From assembly GCF_042100115.1 (NCBI RefSeq), contig NC_091277.1, positions 186,001 to 250,000 of the forward strand: a stretch of 64,000 nucleotides of DNA, given 5' to 3'. Below the pieces are notes generated by a model, which did not search any database, was not told where the DNA came from, and saw only the letters and a program-made list of their open reading frames with translations. Source of the DNA: Alternaria dauci. Taxonomy: Eukaryota > Ascomycota > Dothideomycetes > Pleosporales > Pleosporaceae. Positions 22,136 through 33,676 of the stretch are shown piece by piece. The position numbers were made by a program, and so were the translations under genes. Each line of letters begins with the position of its first letter. Within the stretch, counting starts at the first letter, position 1.

Positions 22136-23184
22136 ATTGGTGAAGTGAGGGGAATTCTGATCTTGTAAGGTATGAAGTCGAGTGTAGACGAGAAATTGAT
22201 GGTGCGATGAGTGTTCTCTCAATCGGCTGCAGCCCATCCTTTTATATCTATCTTGTCAGTACTCAAGAGACAATGCAAATAGATGCCCTTTCGTTCAGCT
22301 TACCGGTTATGTATAGGTTACATCCCAAACTCTGCATGGTAGACGGTGATCGCAGCGTTGCGAAGCCTGAAAGGGCAACTCGACATCTTACGACACAAGG
22401 ATAGGAATTACCCATACGAGATTAACGCCTGAGGCTTCTGTTTTGCCACCTACAAATGCTAGGAAGGTGGAGAAGATTGAGTGCTGAAGCCATGCCAGGC
22501 GTTTGCTGACCCGACGGCCGTCTGCGACATGAGGAGATCTACTCTTCAGGCGAGATATAGACCAGGGATCTGCAAGTAGGGATTCAAACGTGCTGCTTTT
22601 GTCGAAAAGACCTTTAGATGCGTACAAATGGCACTGATTATGAGCGAGCCCATCATTATAGGGTGGAAGACGGCAGACACACCTGAACTGAGATCATATG
22701 AATGAGCAGGGCAACTGATCGCCACAAGACGCTCAGAGGACTCATCCTAAGAAAAGCCTCTTCGCGCGTCATTAGAATGTCTTGTGGAACGCCCCGGGCG
22801 TAAATATATTGCTTGGCAGCGCTTTTTAATTAACTCAAAGACAGTAGCGTTCCCATCTTGACTTAGCTTCCATATCTCATGTAACGTTGGACTCCTTAGG
22901 GATCACATACGTCCACCATGAGAATGGCTGTTGACAGTACGCCTGGACTAGAGATTGACGAGGGAAAATGATGCGCAACCGATTGGAAGGCTGGCGATCA
23001 ATTGTCCTACAGATTTACACCTCGCAATAGTCTTTCGTAAGACCTATGTGGTTTGCTCTTCCTAGTATCACAACTGTAAGAATAATCAGTCCTGGTACGG
23101 AATATCGAGATCTGCAAGCCTCCCTCACATGATGTGTGAAAACGTAAGTAGAATGGTACAAGCTTGTGTCAACACTTCATCTTA
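22136..23184. other. Gene-free stretch
   Basis: About 1 kb between the secreted protein and the HET gene's 3' end. There is no open frame of note, and no repeat or RNA gene that I recognise. Confidence 0.4.
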
Positions 23185-25526
23185 CTACGTGAGCCGAATC
23201 GTGCGCTTTCTGTATTTCTTCATGGTCTTGAAATACACGTTTTCGACTGCTTCAAGCCCGCGAAAGAACCAGTCCATATTCTTGATGGATGAATGTCGGC
23301 TGTATTGCGCGATACCAATCCTTGTCCAACCATCGCCCTTTTTCTTGATTATCAGAACACGAATGGCTGCACCAGATAGGCCTAGAACTAGAGCTTTCAA
23401 TTGGTTGCGACGAAACGCATCTTGCTCTTGAGAATATGGTACGTCCAACCACATCTTGAAACTTAGAGAGAACAGGAAGGACTTTCTGTAGAAAGGCCTA
23501 CTTGGAGCGCCAACACGCACCCAGTTGCCAATCTCATTTTTCTCAAAGATCAAGGGGAATATGACGCCGCGAATCACGAGACTAGGCATGATCCTTGCTT
23601 CCCGGGGCAGTTCTGTATCAAGTGTCATGCCGAAAAGAGCGTTCTCCGTCAGGTTCAGCAAGCGACCACCTGAAAGCTCTACACTTATTCTGGCTGAGTG
23701 CTCGTCAAGGGATACATGGGAACCATACGAACGATACGAGTATCTTCCGCCAATAGCCTCGTCTTCTAAATCGCACAGGATAACTGGTTGGCGAGGTATT
23801 TCATCGTTGTACTGCCATCCAAGCCACGACCATGAAGGAAAGTCGATCTGTCGGTGTACTCTATCATTTTCCATACGCCAAAAGAGCGCTGAATTTATCG
23901 TTAAACCTGTATCGGGTTTGAGGGGTAGGCCGAACACTTGGAAGAGCGGATCTTTGTTCGTTCGAAATTCATTTAACACGCCCTGGATGGCGTTGAGTCG
24001 ATCTGACTCGTAGGACAGGTCTCTCCGAACGTAATTGGAGATATGGTCGAAGAATTCATCAAGAACGTCTCTTGTTATATCGATTGGCTTTTCAGAGTAG
24101 GTACCCGGAAACACTACTGTTGGCGCGATTCCTAGTCTTTCTTCACCTTTCGGGTCCACGGAAATGGTTTCTATGTTCATCTTATTTGAGACGATGACCT
24201 GCCCCCCGATAGGATGACTGCTGCCAAACGTATGCTGCACGTTGCATTGAGTATAGAAACCGCCTGATGTGAAAACCAGTTTTCTAAGAGACATGACAGC
24301 CTCCTGATAGGTCCAGCCCCTGGTAGACCACTTGGATCTGTTGATCGCCGCCTCTAGACTGCCGAACAATGGTACATAGGAATATGGTCCCATATGGAAT
24401 GCTGCATCGAGATTGCATTGGCAGGAAGATACTCCAGGCAGACCGACTCCAGGATCTGTACTCCCTGCAGCGACCAGTGTCAATGTTGCTCCCGCGTAGA
24501 TATTGCCCATATTGGCGATTTGCTGGTGCTTTTGATTTGCATCGTGCTGATCAATGCAATACCTGTCAACCCACAAATAACGGAAGGACAATCGTAAAGT
24601 AACGCTCATCGCATCCTTTATGACGGGAGGTGCATTCATAAGACTTTCGTCCTCATCCGGAGCCTGTGAATGACCCCAAACATAACTGAGCGCAAAGTAT
24701 TTTGCGTTTTCAGGCATTAGAACGACTCTTTCGTCCTCGCAGTCGATGCAGTACAACGCCGACAAATTTCGAAGTGCGGTCTGTGGACATGGTTCAATGT
24801 GATTGGTCATGCAATTACTCAGCCACTGTGCGATGCTTTCGTACTCATTGTATCCGAAGGGTAGGTGCCTGATTCCGTCTTCAGGCAAGCGGGTGTTGTC
24901 GATTTGCAGCATACAATGTTGACCGTCACTCCAATGCTGAAGTTCGAAGCTGTTGATCTGAGCGCTATGGCTGGCGATGATGCAGAACCGGCAATCCACC
25001 GGATTCAGACCAAGCTGCTCTGCTGGTAGGCTGGCAAGAAAGTAGCATGTTCTCGAGCCCCAGCGTGTCCCAGCAAGCCTCCAGCGTGAAAAGAATCTGC
25101 AGCTTCTGCAGTATTTGTTTGTCTCTGAAAGTCTGATAACTGCAGCTTGTGAATCTTCTAGTCCCGAGGTCTTGAGCCATTCGAGATCCCTGTTAGCTAT
25201 CTCGTGACATCTTTGACATAGACCATTCGGGAGCAATCTGCTTCTCTGGCGCCTGATCTTTCTATTCTCTGTGGACTGTGACCATTTATATAAACTTGGG
25301 ACTAGCTCTTTTCTTCGTAGCCTTTTGACATAGATATCGTTCGACAGAGGGCCGTCAGGAGTAGTTGTATCGGTTCCTTTGACAAGTGGTGTTGTGTTCG
25401 AAATCCTGCAGCGGTCAATGAAAGGCGTGACGCAAACAAGGACCTGTTGGCTCACTCGTCAGATTTGGGGCCGTCCTGATTCTTGTGAATCGTCTCGGCC
25501 TGCTCGAACTGATCATGAGATGACAT
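23185..25526 (-). CDS. HET-domain protein (heterokaryon-incompatibility type)
   Basis: Exons complement(23185..25405, 25456..25526), 763 aa. The first exon is short (MSSHDQFEQAETIH) and is joined over a 50-bp intron (GTGAGC..TGCAG), because the long frame itself has no early ATG. A cysteine-rich N-terminal part (CQRCHEIA, CRSCRFFSRW) precedes the HET domain: YFALSYVWG at about 256, YLWVDRYCIDQ at about 299, MGNIYAGATLTLVAA, and RGWTYQEAVMS at about 385. All core HET blocks are intact. The C-terminal half (SWSWLGWQYNDEIPRQ) is usual for long HET proteins. HET domains trigger cell death on non-self contact in several fungi; here that is inferred. It lies 5 kb from the NACHT gene. Confidence 0.9.
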
Positions 25527-28500
25527 GGCCGCAACCGTTCATCTTCTAAACCATAATTTCTGCTTCTTCGTGTAGATCAGCTTTCGCGGCTTAATGTCAT
25601 ACTGATGGAAGGATGTTATCCTTAGAAGGCTTGTCCATTCAGCTGCGATTTTGCAGCTGTGATGCGAATGTCGTCAATGTCAGCCGCACCTGCTCCGCCG
25701 CCATGCCTCGCTTCTTGGCATAGCAGATGCCTACATCACACTCTACTCACGCGGAACGCCCTGGGGCTTCATCACAACCTTCGTGCTTTGAACTATCCCA
25801 CCACTATTCGAAAATTGTCGACCGGTAGACGCTCGTCGATCAGATCCCCGAACGATGCTCTCGGCCAGTATCGCGAATGGCGCTAGGAGGCTTCGGCGGC
25901 CTTGAGCCGGCGCTCAGGTCTCATACCCCGCATCTGATGCAGGGACAAGAAGATTCAGCTTGCCGTCGAGTACTGCTATCGCATCGCTGGAGTCTGGAGA
26001 GTCGCTGGAGCCGTAGGTGTTCCGGTGTGGCAGAGACATGATCGCTGAGAAGCCAGTCCAGGTAACGAGCTAACTAGGACGGGACGGACCCAGATTCAAC
26101 GCACGAGCTGTCTTTGGCAGTCACGTGCCATTGATCAAGTCAAAGTTCGGGGGCAGAGAAATCCCCAAGTGAAAATCTTTCTGCTAAAGCGCTAATGGAT
26201 CAACAAGGAGACGAGCACTATACTTGCTGATTCTCGGCACCGCGCACCAACCAGAGCGTTACCCCTCTTTCCCAATCGGGAAGGTTTGTTAATCTGTCGA
26301 TCACCGCGGCATTTGGGTGAAGAGATCTTCTGGTTTCCATTCTTCACAAGAGCTCTATCAAACCATTGTGCTACAGTTTGCTTCCAACACTTCTCAGTTA
26401 AGAAGCTTTGAGACAAAGAGTGAGACATCTGTGTTTCTCCTAGTTGACATCTAAAACGTATATACTGGGCTCGCCTTTGGTAATCCCTCTTGACGGGACA
26501 GACTACATGTACGCATACTGGGACAGGGTACAATCCTCACCTACCGATCACGGCAAAATCTAGGTGAAACGCTTCCTTTAGCAGCTTCACCTCAGCACTA
26601 GTCGACTACTGCAAGGAGCTTTGCTTTTCACGTACAAGGTGCTGCAATCAACAGACTCCAGCTACTGCCTAATGTAGTAATCTGTCATCCCAAGCCATGT
26701 CAGGTAAAGCTGCTTGAGACGGCGTGAAAACTTGTTGATCTATCGACCAACGCATCAAGGATGTCCGATGCCTCTTAGAGACGCGCGCCGTCTTGAGTAG
26801 TTGGAGTCTTTCAGGGATTGCAGATTGTGCTCGAATAATGTTTTTGCCGCACATCGCCGTGCTTAAGTAGTGAATGACGCTGTCTTAGTATCGTTGTACG
26901 GTCGTACCATCTGGTTACTAATCTCCAGTATACTCAAAACCAACAGCCTTTTGTCGCCTCCGTAGCGCTAGACTCCATACGAGTGCAAGTCTGTTCTGAC
27001 GTAGCGCACTAGCAATGGCATTGCAAGAATAACTTAGAGCACAGAGAATACTGAATACGCTTCCGCACAAGATACGAGGTATGACATACTGCATAGAGAG
27101 GGACCCACCAGGTTTTGTACCAACGGAATCGGGGTGGGAGCCGAGCAAGCTCCTCCACAACAAGTACTAAGGACGTATCGCTTAGAATTCTTCCTGCGAG
27201 GACGCGTCGTCTGGTAAACCATGAGTCGCCAACATGGATATCGTGTGGAGAGTATCCCGCTCCGCCTGTCGTTGGGTTGGTGCAACGACAAGCATCGAGG
27301 GAGTTGCCGTCTGACCCGATTTCTGGAACTGACTTGGCACAGGGACGCTCATCCTGCGCGCAATGTCGGAGCACATCTGGGGAGAAAGATGGAGACAGGA
27401 CGATACAGCGGGTCTGATGCTGGAGTCGAGAACCTTCTTGATGGTGTTGTGCATCGATCCCGACCCCCACGACGATGCCAAGATATGACTTGGCAATGCA
27501 GGGGTGGCATTAGGATCGGCGTATTCAAGCTTTTGTCGTACGCCACGGGCGTTTTGCGAAACAGCCTTCCGCGATAACGGCAGCGACCCTGAAATTAAGG
27601 ATAAGAGCCTTGGGATCCCTTGACATGTGAAGCATAAAGAAATAACTGTCGAGTAATCCTATGTCGATGCGACCGACCGAGCGACCGAGCAGGAACTGTT
27701 GATTAGCTTTTGCTTGCGTCGCGCGAGTTCCGCGGACTGCGAAGCTCAAAATAGACACAGCGTGCAGAGTTTTGAGGGACCGACAAGAGAAGCGTCCGGG
27801 ACCTGCATTGCGATGCTGGGTGACGTCGGTGGCTGTCGCTTGGGAATCTGTTGGCACAACCCTAACGGGGTATGCGACACGACTGTCATCGGCATCGGAA
27901 CCAAGATAGGTACCCGGCGCCATGTTAGAGGCCAATAACGGGATTACTGCGGTATGCGCGATGCCTTTGGTTGGATGCGGACGCGTATTCCTTTCCGCTT
28001 TGTGTACCAAAATCAATCCCAACAGAGATTCTAGACAAAGCGACAAGGCCCACCCGGTTTGTTTGCCATGGCCACAATTCGTCCACCGTCGCATCCACGG
28101 CCCAGTTTTTTCTTCGCACCAGTCAGTGACGAAGGGTTGGCGGGCGGATTTGAGGAATCGCTGATCGGAGCCCCAAAAATAATCCCTGGCCCAGCGCTGC
28201 TCCTTTAACCCCAGGGGTGCTCCACATTGTGCTTTGCTAACATCGCTGCTGTCCATTCCGCTATTTCCTTTCGTCCTTCTCCATCGCCTTTTATTATCAA
28301 TTAATCGCTACAGACACACCAATTCTCTCCGTCACTCGCTAAAACCATCTGGAAAATTCGGCACCGAGCTTGACGTCATCCCGTTGTAGCAGTTCGCGTT
28401 TGACCCTGGATCGCCGGCAGGTCGAGCGCATGCCATTGAGTTCTAGTCTGGTGCCGGAAAGCAGACCATCGTTTCATTGAGAAGATTTCGCGTCACCAAG

Positions 28501-28601
28501 AAATCGCCGCAAAGAAAACACAGTCGCTTCCTCATTGCTCTCACAGAGTGCTTTTCGAACGGACACTTTGTCGAACTTGGGCCTGAGCGCGCCTCTACAC
28601 C
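25527..28601. other. Gene-poor stretch of 3 kb
   Basis: I find no recognised gene, RNA or transposon. Right of 28257 it is probably the long 5' leader and promoter of the MscS channel gene. One long frame (27525-28256, minus) is listed separately. Shorter frames at 25659-25886, 26192-26533 and 27009-27470 have no protein-like features. Confidence 0.4.
27525..28256 (-). CDS. Possible ORF, 243 aa, unrecognised
   Basis: The frame begins with a true ATG (MDSSDVSKAQCG) and stays open for 243 codons, but it shows no domain, signal peptide or regular hydrophobic pattern. It could be chance in this gene-poor stretch or part of the transcribed leader region of the neighbouring channel gene on the other strand. 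Listed only because of its length. Confidence 0.15.
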   Translation of the reverse strand: MDSSDVSKAQCGAPLGLKEQRWARDYFWGSDQRFLKSARQPFVTDWCEEKTGPWMRRWTNCGHGKQTGWALSLCLESLLGLILVHKAERNTRPHPTKGIAHTAVIPLLASNMAPGTYLGSDADDSRVAYPVRVVPTDSQATATDVTQHRNAGPGRFSCRSLKTLHAVSILSFAVRGTRATQAKANQQFLLGRSVGRIDIGLLDSYFFMLHMSRDPKALILNFRVAAVIAEGCFAKRPWRTTKA

Positions 28602-31600
28602 ATGACGACACCGAACGTCGAGCGGCCGGAGCCGACATACGATATGGATAGCAACCTATACCCTCATCAGCGATCGTCCGACGAGGACGGCACAGTTGTG
28701 GGGGACGAGCATCACCATCCATTGCGCGTGGACACCGGGACACGGCCACCACACAACCTATCGCGATCTGGCACTCACCTCACCGTCGAAACCGCACACG
28801 ATATCCCAGCAATGAAGGGCGTACAATCGCCGTCGCAGACACGTGAGCAGGCGAGCAGGCTCAACGACGACCTTGCCGTACTGGCTATCGAGCAGGGTCT
28901 GGACGAGAAGGAGGCTCTTAGGCGTAATGTGTCCATGAACCCGTCTCTATCGCGCGTACGATCTCGTAGGGAGGACCTCGTAGACGACTTTGATGCGGCG
29001 ACGAATCCGTTGCACGAGCAGGCGGCTCGCTATACCCCACCCGAGAACCCAAACACGAGCTTCTCCAAGTTCTTCAAGAAGGTTCACAACTCCTCGTGGC
29101 TCGTGAGGTACTTTACGTATATTACTCCCATGGTGCTCCTGATCCTCATCCCGTTGCTGGTTGGAGTGTTTGCCTTTCCTGATGCTAGTGTTGGCGGTGT
29201 TGAGCTTGTTTGGTTTTCCATATGGCTTATGATCATATGGCTGACGCTGTGGGCTGGACGAGTACGTATTCTTTGCCGTCGGCATATACCAGCACTAACA
29301 TCCATTGCAGGTGCTCGCTAAACTGCTTCCATGGCCCATAGGTCTTGTTTCCAGTCTCTTCACCAACAACAGCAAGAAGTGGAGAGACATGGGCAAGCAG
29401 CTTGAACTCCCGGCTACCTTGTTCTTCTGGTGGTTGGCCATCGAGGTGTCCTTCCTACCGACCATGACGAACCACCATGTCAACGGCGACAAGAGCACCA
29501 AGGACTGGGAACGCACCATGAACAAGGTTCTCGTCGCTCTATTCGTTGGTTTCATCCTCAACTTCATCGAGAAGATCATCATCCAGCTCATCGCCATCAG
29601 CTTCCATCTCCGAACATACCAGGATAGGATTGAGCTGAACAAGTTCCAGATTGGAAGTCTGGGCAAGCTGTACAGGTTCTCGAAAGAGAAGATCGCCATG
29701 GAAGACTCGGAATTCGAACAGAATGAAGACCAGCCAGCATCCGGCGCCCGCACACCTGGTAAGATGCTCACAGAGGCGCAAAAGAACATCAAGGTCGGTT
29801 TCAACAAGTTTGGAGATGTGGCTGGAAAGGTCGCGGGCGATTTCACGGGTCGTGCGGTTACCGACAGCAGCCACCCTCACCAGGTCGTTCTGCAACTCAT
29901 TGGTACTACCAGTGGCGCTCAGGTACTGGCCCGCCGTCTATACCGCACTTTTGCGCGACCTGAGACTGAGACTGTCCATGCCGAGGATCTCAACAATGCC
30001 TTTGACAGCGATGAGGAAGCCAATGCTGCGTTCTCCATGTTCGACAAGGATATGAACGGCGATATCTCGATGGAAGAACTCGAGGCCGTCTGTGTCGAAA
30101 TCGGTCGCGAACGCAAGTCCATCACCGCGTCCCTGAAGGATCTCGATAGCGTCGTCTCCAAGCTGGACGATGTCTTCATGTTCATTGTGCTCATCATCAC
30201 AATCATCGTCTTCATTTCGCTCATCTCGACATCGGCTGCTGGCGTGCTTACATCCGCTGGTTCGACCCTGCTCGCCCTGTCATGGCTCTTCTCCGCGACC
30301 GCCCAAGAGTTCCTCCAGTCTTGCGTCTTCGTCTTCGTCAAGCACCCCTACGATGTCGGCGACCGTGTCACAGTCTACGGTAACACTGGAGATCTCGGCC
30401 GCGGCGACGACTACTTTGTCAAGGAAATCGCCCTCTTCTACACGGAATTCAAAAAGATGCAAGGCCACATCGTGCAAGCGCCCAACAGCTACCTCAACAC
30501 GCTCTTCATCCTTAACCACCGCCGTTCCGGAGCGCTCGCCGAAGCCATCCCCATCATCATCAAGTTCGGCACCACGCTCGAGCAAATCGAACGACTCCGC
30601 AACGTGCTCCTCGAATTCGTCACCGCCGAGAAGCGCGAATACCAAACCAACATCCTCACCGAACTCCGCGCCGTCCAAGAAGTCCACTGGCTCGAGCTCA
30701 ACGTCGTCTTCTTCTACAAGTCCAACTGGCAAAACGAGCTCCTGCGTCTCCAGCGCCGCAACAAGTTCATCTGCGCCCTCACCATGGCGATCCAGGAATG
30801 CGAAATCGAGGGCCCGCGCATGCGCTACCCAGGCCAGAAGCAGAGCTTCCCGGTCTACCTACAGAATCTACAGAACCCGGCTACACCAGGCGTTGGCATC
30901 AACGGCACGCCCGACCAGCCCAACGGCACGCTCCGCAACGAGCCGCAAGACCAGCCATTTGTCGCGCCCGCAGAAGGCGTTGCGTCGCCCGGCGGCACAA
31001 CAACTGGCTCTGCGCCCGGCCGCGCGCGCACCGGCTCCATCCTGCGCAAACCCGGTGTCGCAGAAACGCTATCCGCAATGAACAAGCGCGTCGACTTCTC
31101 GCTCGGCATGAAGAGCATGGGACTCGACGATCCCTCCGGCGACGTGCTCGACGACCGCGAAGCCGAGTCGCGCGCCCGCGCAACAGTCGTCCGCGTCACG
31201 TCTCCGTCACGCAGCCAGGACCGCGAGCGCGCCCGCGCCTCCGAAGACACGAGCGCATCCGCGCGCTCAACGGGCATCCAACGCGTCGGCACAGGCGCGT
31301 CCTCGGTGCTCAAAGAACGAACGCACCGGAACCGTTTCTTTGGCCGGAACCGGCACAATGATGAGGAAGCGGCTATGGCTGATATACCGGAATCGGGTGA
31401 CTACGATGCGCCCCTGCCCCCTAAGCGCAAGAACACGCTTGATCCGAGGTCGGGCCTGGTGAGTCCGAGAGCGGTGCATAGCCGTGGTGTTAGTGGTGCG
31501 TCGGCGGAAGAGGAGATGACCATGCGCAATGCGAGTGCGGATATGCCGAGAAGTACGGGTGCGCTGCCGAGTACGGCGGATAGTGAGAGGACGTTTGGAC

Positions 31601-31650
31601 GGCCGCAGCGGTCGAGGACGGATGGGATTGAGATGAGGAGGTTTCATTAG
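28602..31650 (+). CDS. MscS-type mechanosensitive channel with EF hand (Msy1/Msy2 type)
   Basis: Ion channel of internal membranes that responds to membrane tension under hypo-osmotic shock; in fission yeast Msy1/Msy2 act in the ER with calcium control. Exons 28602..29261 and 29311..31650, 999 aa, one 49-bp intron. A cytosolic tail of about 165 residues comes first, then four helices ([65 protein letters not shown]). The EF hand ([14 protein letters not shown]) is at about 464, followed by two helices ([33 protein letters not shown]) and the MscS beta domain ([10 protein letters not shown] at about 563). The C-terminal 250 residues are disordered, serine/proline/arginine-rich. Its stop lies about 260 bp before the repeat arrays. 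Confidence 0.93.
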
Positions 31651-31911
31651 GTGGGACTTGTTCTTCTTCTTCACTCTGTCGGTGTTGGAAAGGAGGGAGA
31701 CAGTGCTGTGGTGATGGGACGTGGAAAAGCGTTTCCTCGTGTGTATGTATTTTTGTTCTTCTTGTTCATCCTTTTTTTTCCTTCACCAAACGCGTACAGC
31801 GATACTTGTTCTAGATTAGTTCTGCAGACGAGCCAAAGGCAGCGCGCCAGGCTTTCTCGCCATCTCTCTCTCCTTTACTTGTAAATAATCTCTCCTTGGG
31901 CGCATATCGCC

Positions 31912-32690
31912 AGGAGACGGGAAATAACCAATAGATTGATCGCATGGGTTGTTGACTACATGACGCTGGCTGTGCAAGGAGAAAGCCGAATACTCTACCT
32001 AGACAACTACAGAGGGCCCGTTTATCATTAATTGTACGACTCGTGGCAGACTACATCACGCTGTCTATATACATACACACATTAAATACCTACCTAGACA
32101 ACTACAAAGGCTCTGTTTATCTTCAATCGTATAACTCGTTGCAGACCACATCACCCTGTCTGTACAACACCGTACCCAGGTAACTACAAACGAGCCCGTT
32201 CAATCCCCCCTTGTATATATAACGTGGTATCTGTAACCATTAGCAGTAGCGAAATCTACCTTGACTTGACTCAACCTTACCAACTTACATCTGACCCTTA
32301 CCAACTTACATCTGACGAACAAACACATTACTCCTACACAAGACAAGACCAATATCTAAGGTTTACTCACACGAGTCGTTACAGACTACATCACACTGGC
32401 CGTAACAAATACACACATCAAACACCCCACCCAGGCACCTACATAGACTCCATTCGAGGCTATCAACGCATGGCGCGACACGCGAATGCTGTAAGTGCCA
32501 TTATTAGTAGCGAGAATTACCTTCAAAACAACCTCAGTGCGCACCAACCAACACGTTAACCGCACACAAGATAATGCAACTCAACGTAAAATATGTATGC
32601 CTTTCAGCACTCCTCTAATCCCACCGCCCATCATCATAATACGCTTCCGCAACACTCGCCCATATATCTTATCACTCAGCTAACCACATC
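31912..32690. repeat. Degenerate repeat array A (about 95-bp units plus tail module)
   Basis: Units of about 95 bp begin near 31949, 32044, 32139 and 32376. Each has the landmarks GACTACAT(C/G)ACGCTG, ACCTAG(A)CAACTACA and CGTTTATC..AATTGTA. A 20-bp direct duplication lies near 32275-32315 (CTTACCAACTTACATCTGAC twice). The end (about 32466-32690) is a tail module with GCGCGACACGCGAATGCTG, ACACAAGATAATGCA and a CCCACCGCCCATCAT segment. The order (AGGAGA head, units, tail) is the same as in array B. There are no genes inside. Confidence 0.8.
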
Positions 32691-32716
32691 ATCCCTGGGA
32701 AAACAAAATGCCGAAT

Positions 32717-32781
32717 TTAGTACTCACCCTCCTCAACCTCGTCATCGAGACCATCAGCCGCGACCTCCTAGAAAAATTATT
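32717..32781 (-). pseudogene. Displaced alpha-tubulin tail exon with its 3' splice site
   Basis: On the minus strand 32767-32717 encodes EVAADGLDDEVEEGEY and a stop, exactly 17 codons, like the tail exon of the tubulin gene at 35240-35190 ([16 protein letters not shown] and stop). The DNA differs mostly at third codon positions. Just before it (32768-32781) the sequence CTAATAATTTTTCTAG keeps a branch-site-like CTAAT and an AG, matching CTAATATTCTTACAG in the intact gene. No other tubulin exon is attached; the DNA upstream is repeat array B. It is either the original tail exon cut off from the gene or the tail brought by an older insertion. Confidence 0.8.
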
Positions 32782-33676
32782 AGGAGATAGAGAAATAGCT
32801 AATAGGTTAATAGTATAAGTTATTAACTACATTACGCTGTCTGTACACGAGAAAACTTAAGTACTATACCTAGGTAACTACAGAGAGTCTATTAATCCAA
32901 AATTATAAAACTTATTATAGACTATATTACGCCGGCTATACAAGGGAAAAAACCAAATACTCTACCTTGGCTACTATAGAGGGTCCTGTTTATCCTTAAT
33001 TATTTAACTTATTATTAATGTTATAGATTAAGCTTTGCCTATCTAAGAACCTAAGACGGGCACGGACAGAGAACAGATATATATAGAGAGGCTTCTCCTC
33101 TTACCCTTCTACCTTCCTTAAGGTATACAATACTATTTAACACTAGAGAGATTCTACTCGCTTTGGACCCGGTCCATAACAGTCAACTACACTAAGCTGC
33201 CTATGTAACAGAAAAAATCGAACATCCTACCTAGATAACTACAGAGGCTCCTGTATCATCCTTGATTATTTAACTTGTTGTTAACTACATCATACCGGCT
33301 GTACTACGGAAAAAATCGAATACTCTACCTTAGCTACTACCTAGGTACAAAGGGTTCTGTTTATCCTTTGATCGTGTGACTCGTTGTTGACTACTCTACG
33401 CTGGCTGTACAATAGCAAAAGAATTGAATACCATACCTAGTCAACTACAAAGGGTCCGTTCAACCTCCCCCCTGCATAGTGCGACATGTGGATGCTGCAT
33501 GCGTAATCATTAGTCGCGAGATGTACCTCAACTCAAACTCACCAACATAACAAACACATGAACCCACACAAGATAATGCACGGTGAAATAGAACATGTAT
33601 GTCATTCCGAAATCCCTAACCCCACCGCTTATTACAACACGCTTCGCGACCGTCGCCTAGATATCTCTCTAAATGC
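32782..33676. repeat. Degenerate repeat array B (about 95-bp units plus tail module)
   Basis: Same head (AGGAGATAGAGAAATAGC against AGGAGACGGGAAATAACC in array A), same about 95-bp units (near 32820, 32915, 33180, 33278, 33383) and same tail module (33470-33672, with GCGACATGTGGATGCTG, ACACAAGATAATGCA, CCCACCGCTTATTA). The part 32782-33140 is very AT-rich and differs from array A mainly by G-to-A and C-to-T changes, as repeat-induced point mutation would produce. The tail module runs straight into the stop codon of the GIY-YIG gene. Confidence 0.8.

Noticed and set aside
25659..25886. Short plus-strand frame that could pass as a mitochondrial leader peptide
   Set aside because: 75 codons, no ordered part after the leader-like start, no neighbouring exon in frame.
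30170..31081. Serine-rich plus-strand frame inside the MscS gene
   Set aside because: Frame-shifted shadow of the channel gene; low-complexity and overlapping conserved channel motifs in the real frame.
31912..33676. CRISPR-like array from the evenly spaced repeats
   Set aside because: Units are about 95 bp, degenerate over their whole length and without unique spacers; the host is a eukaryote.
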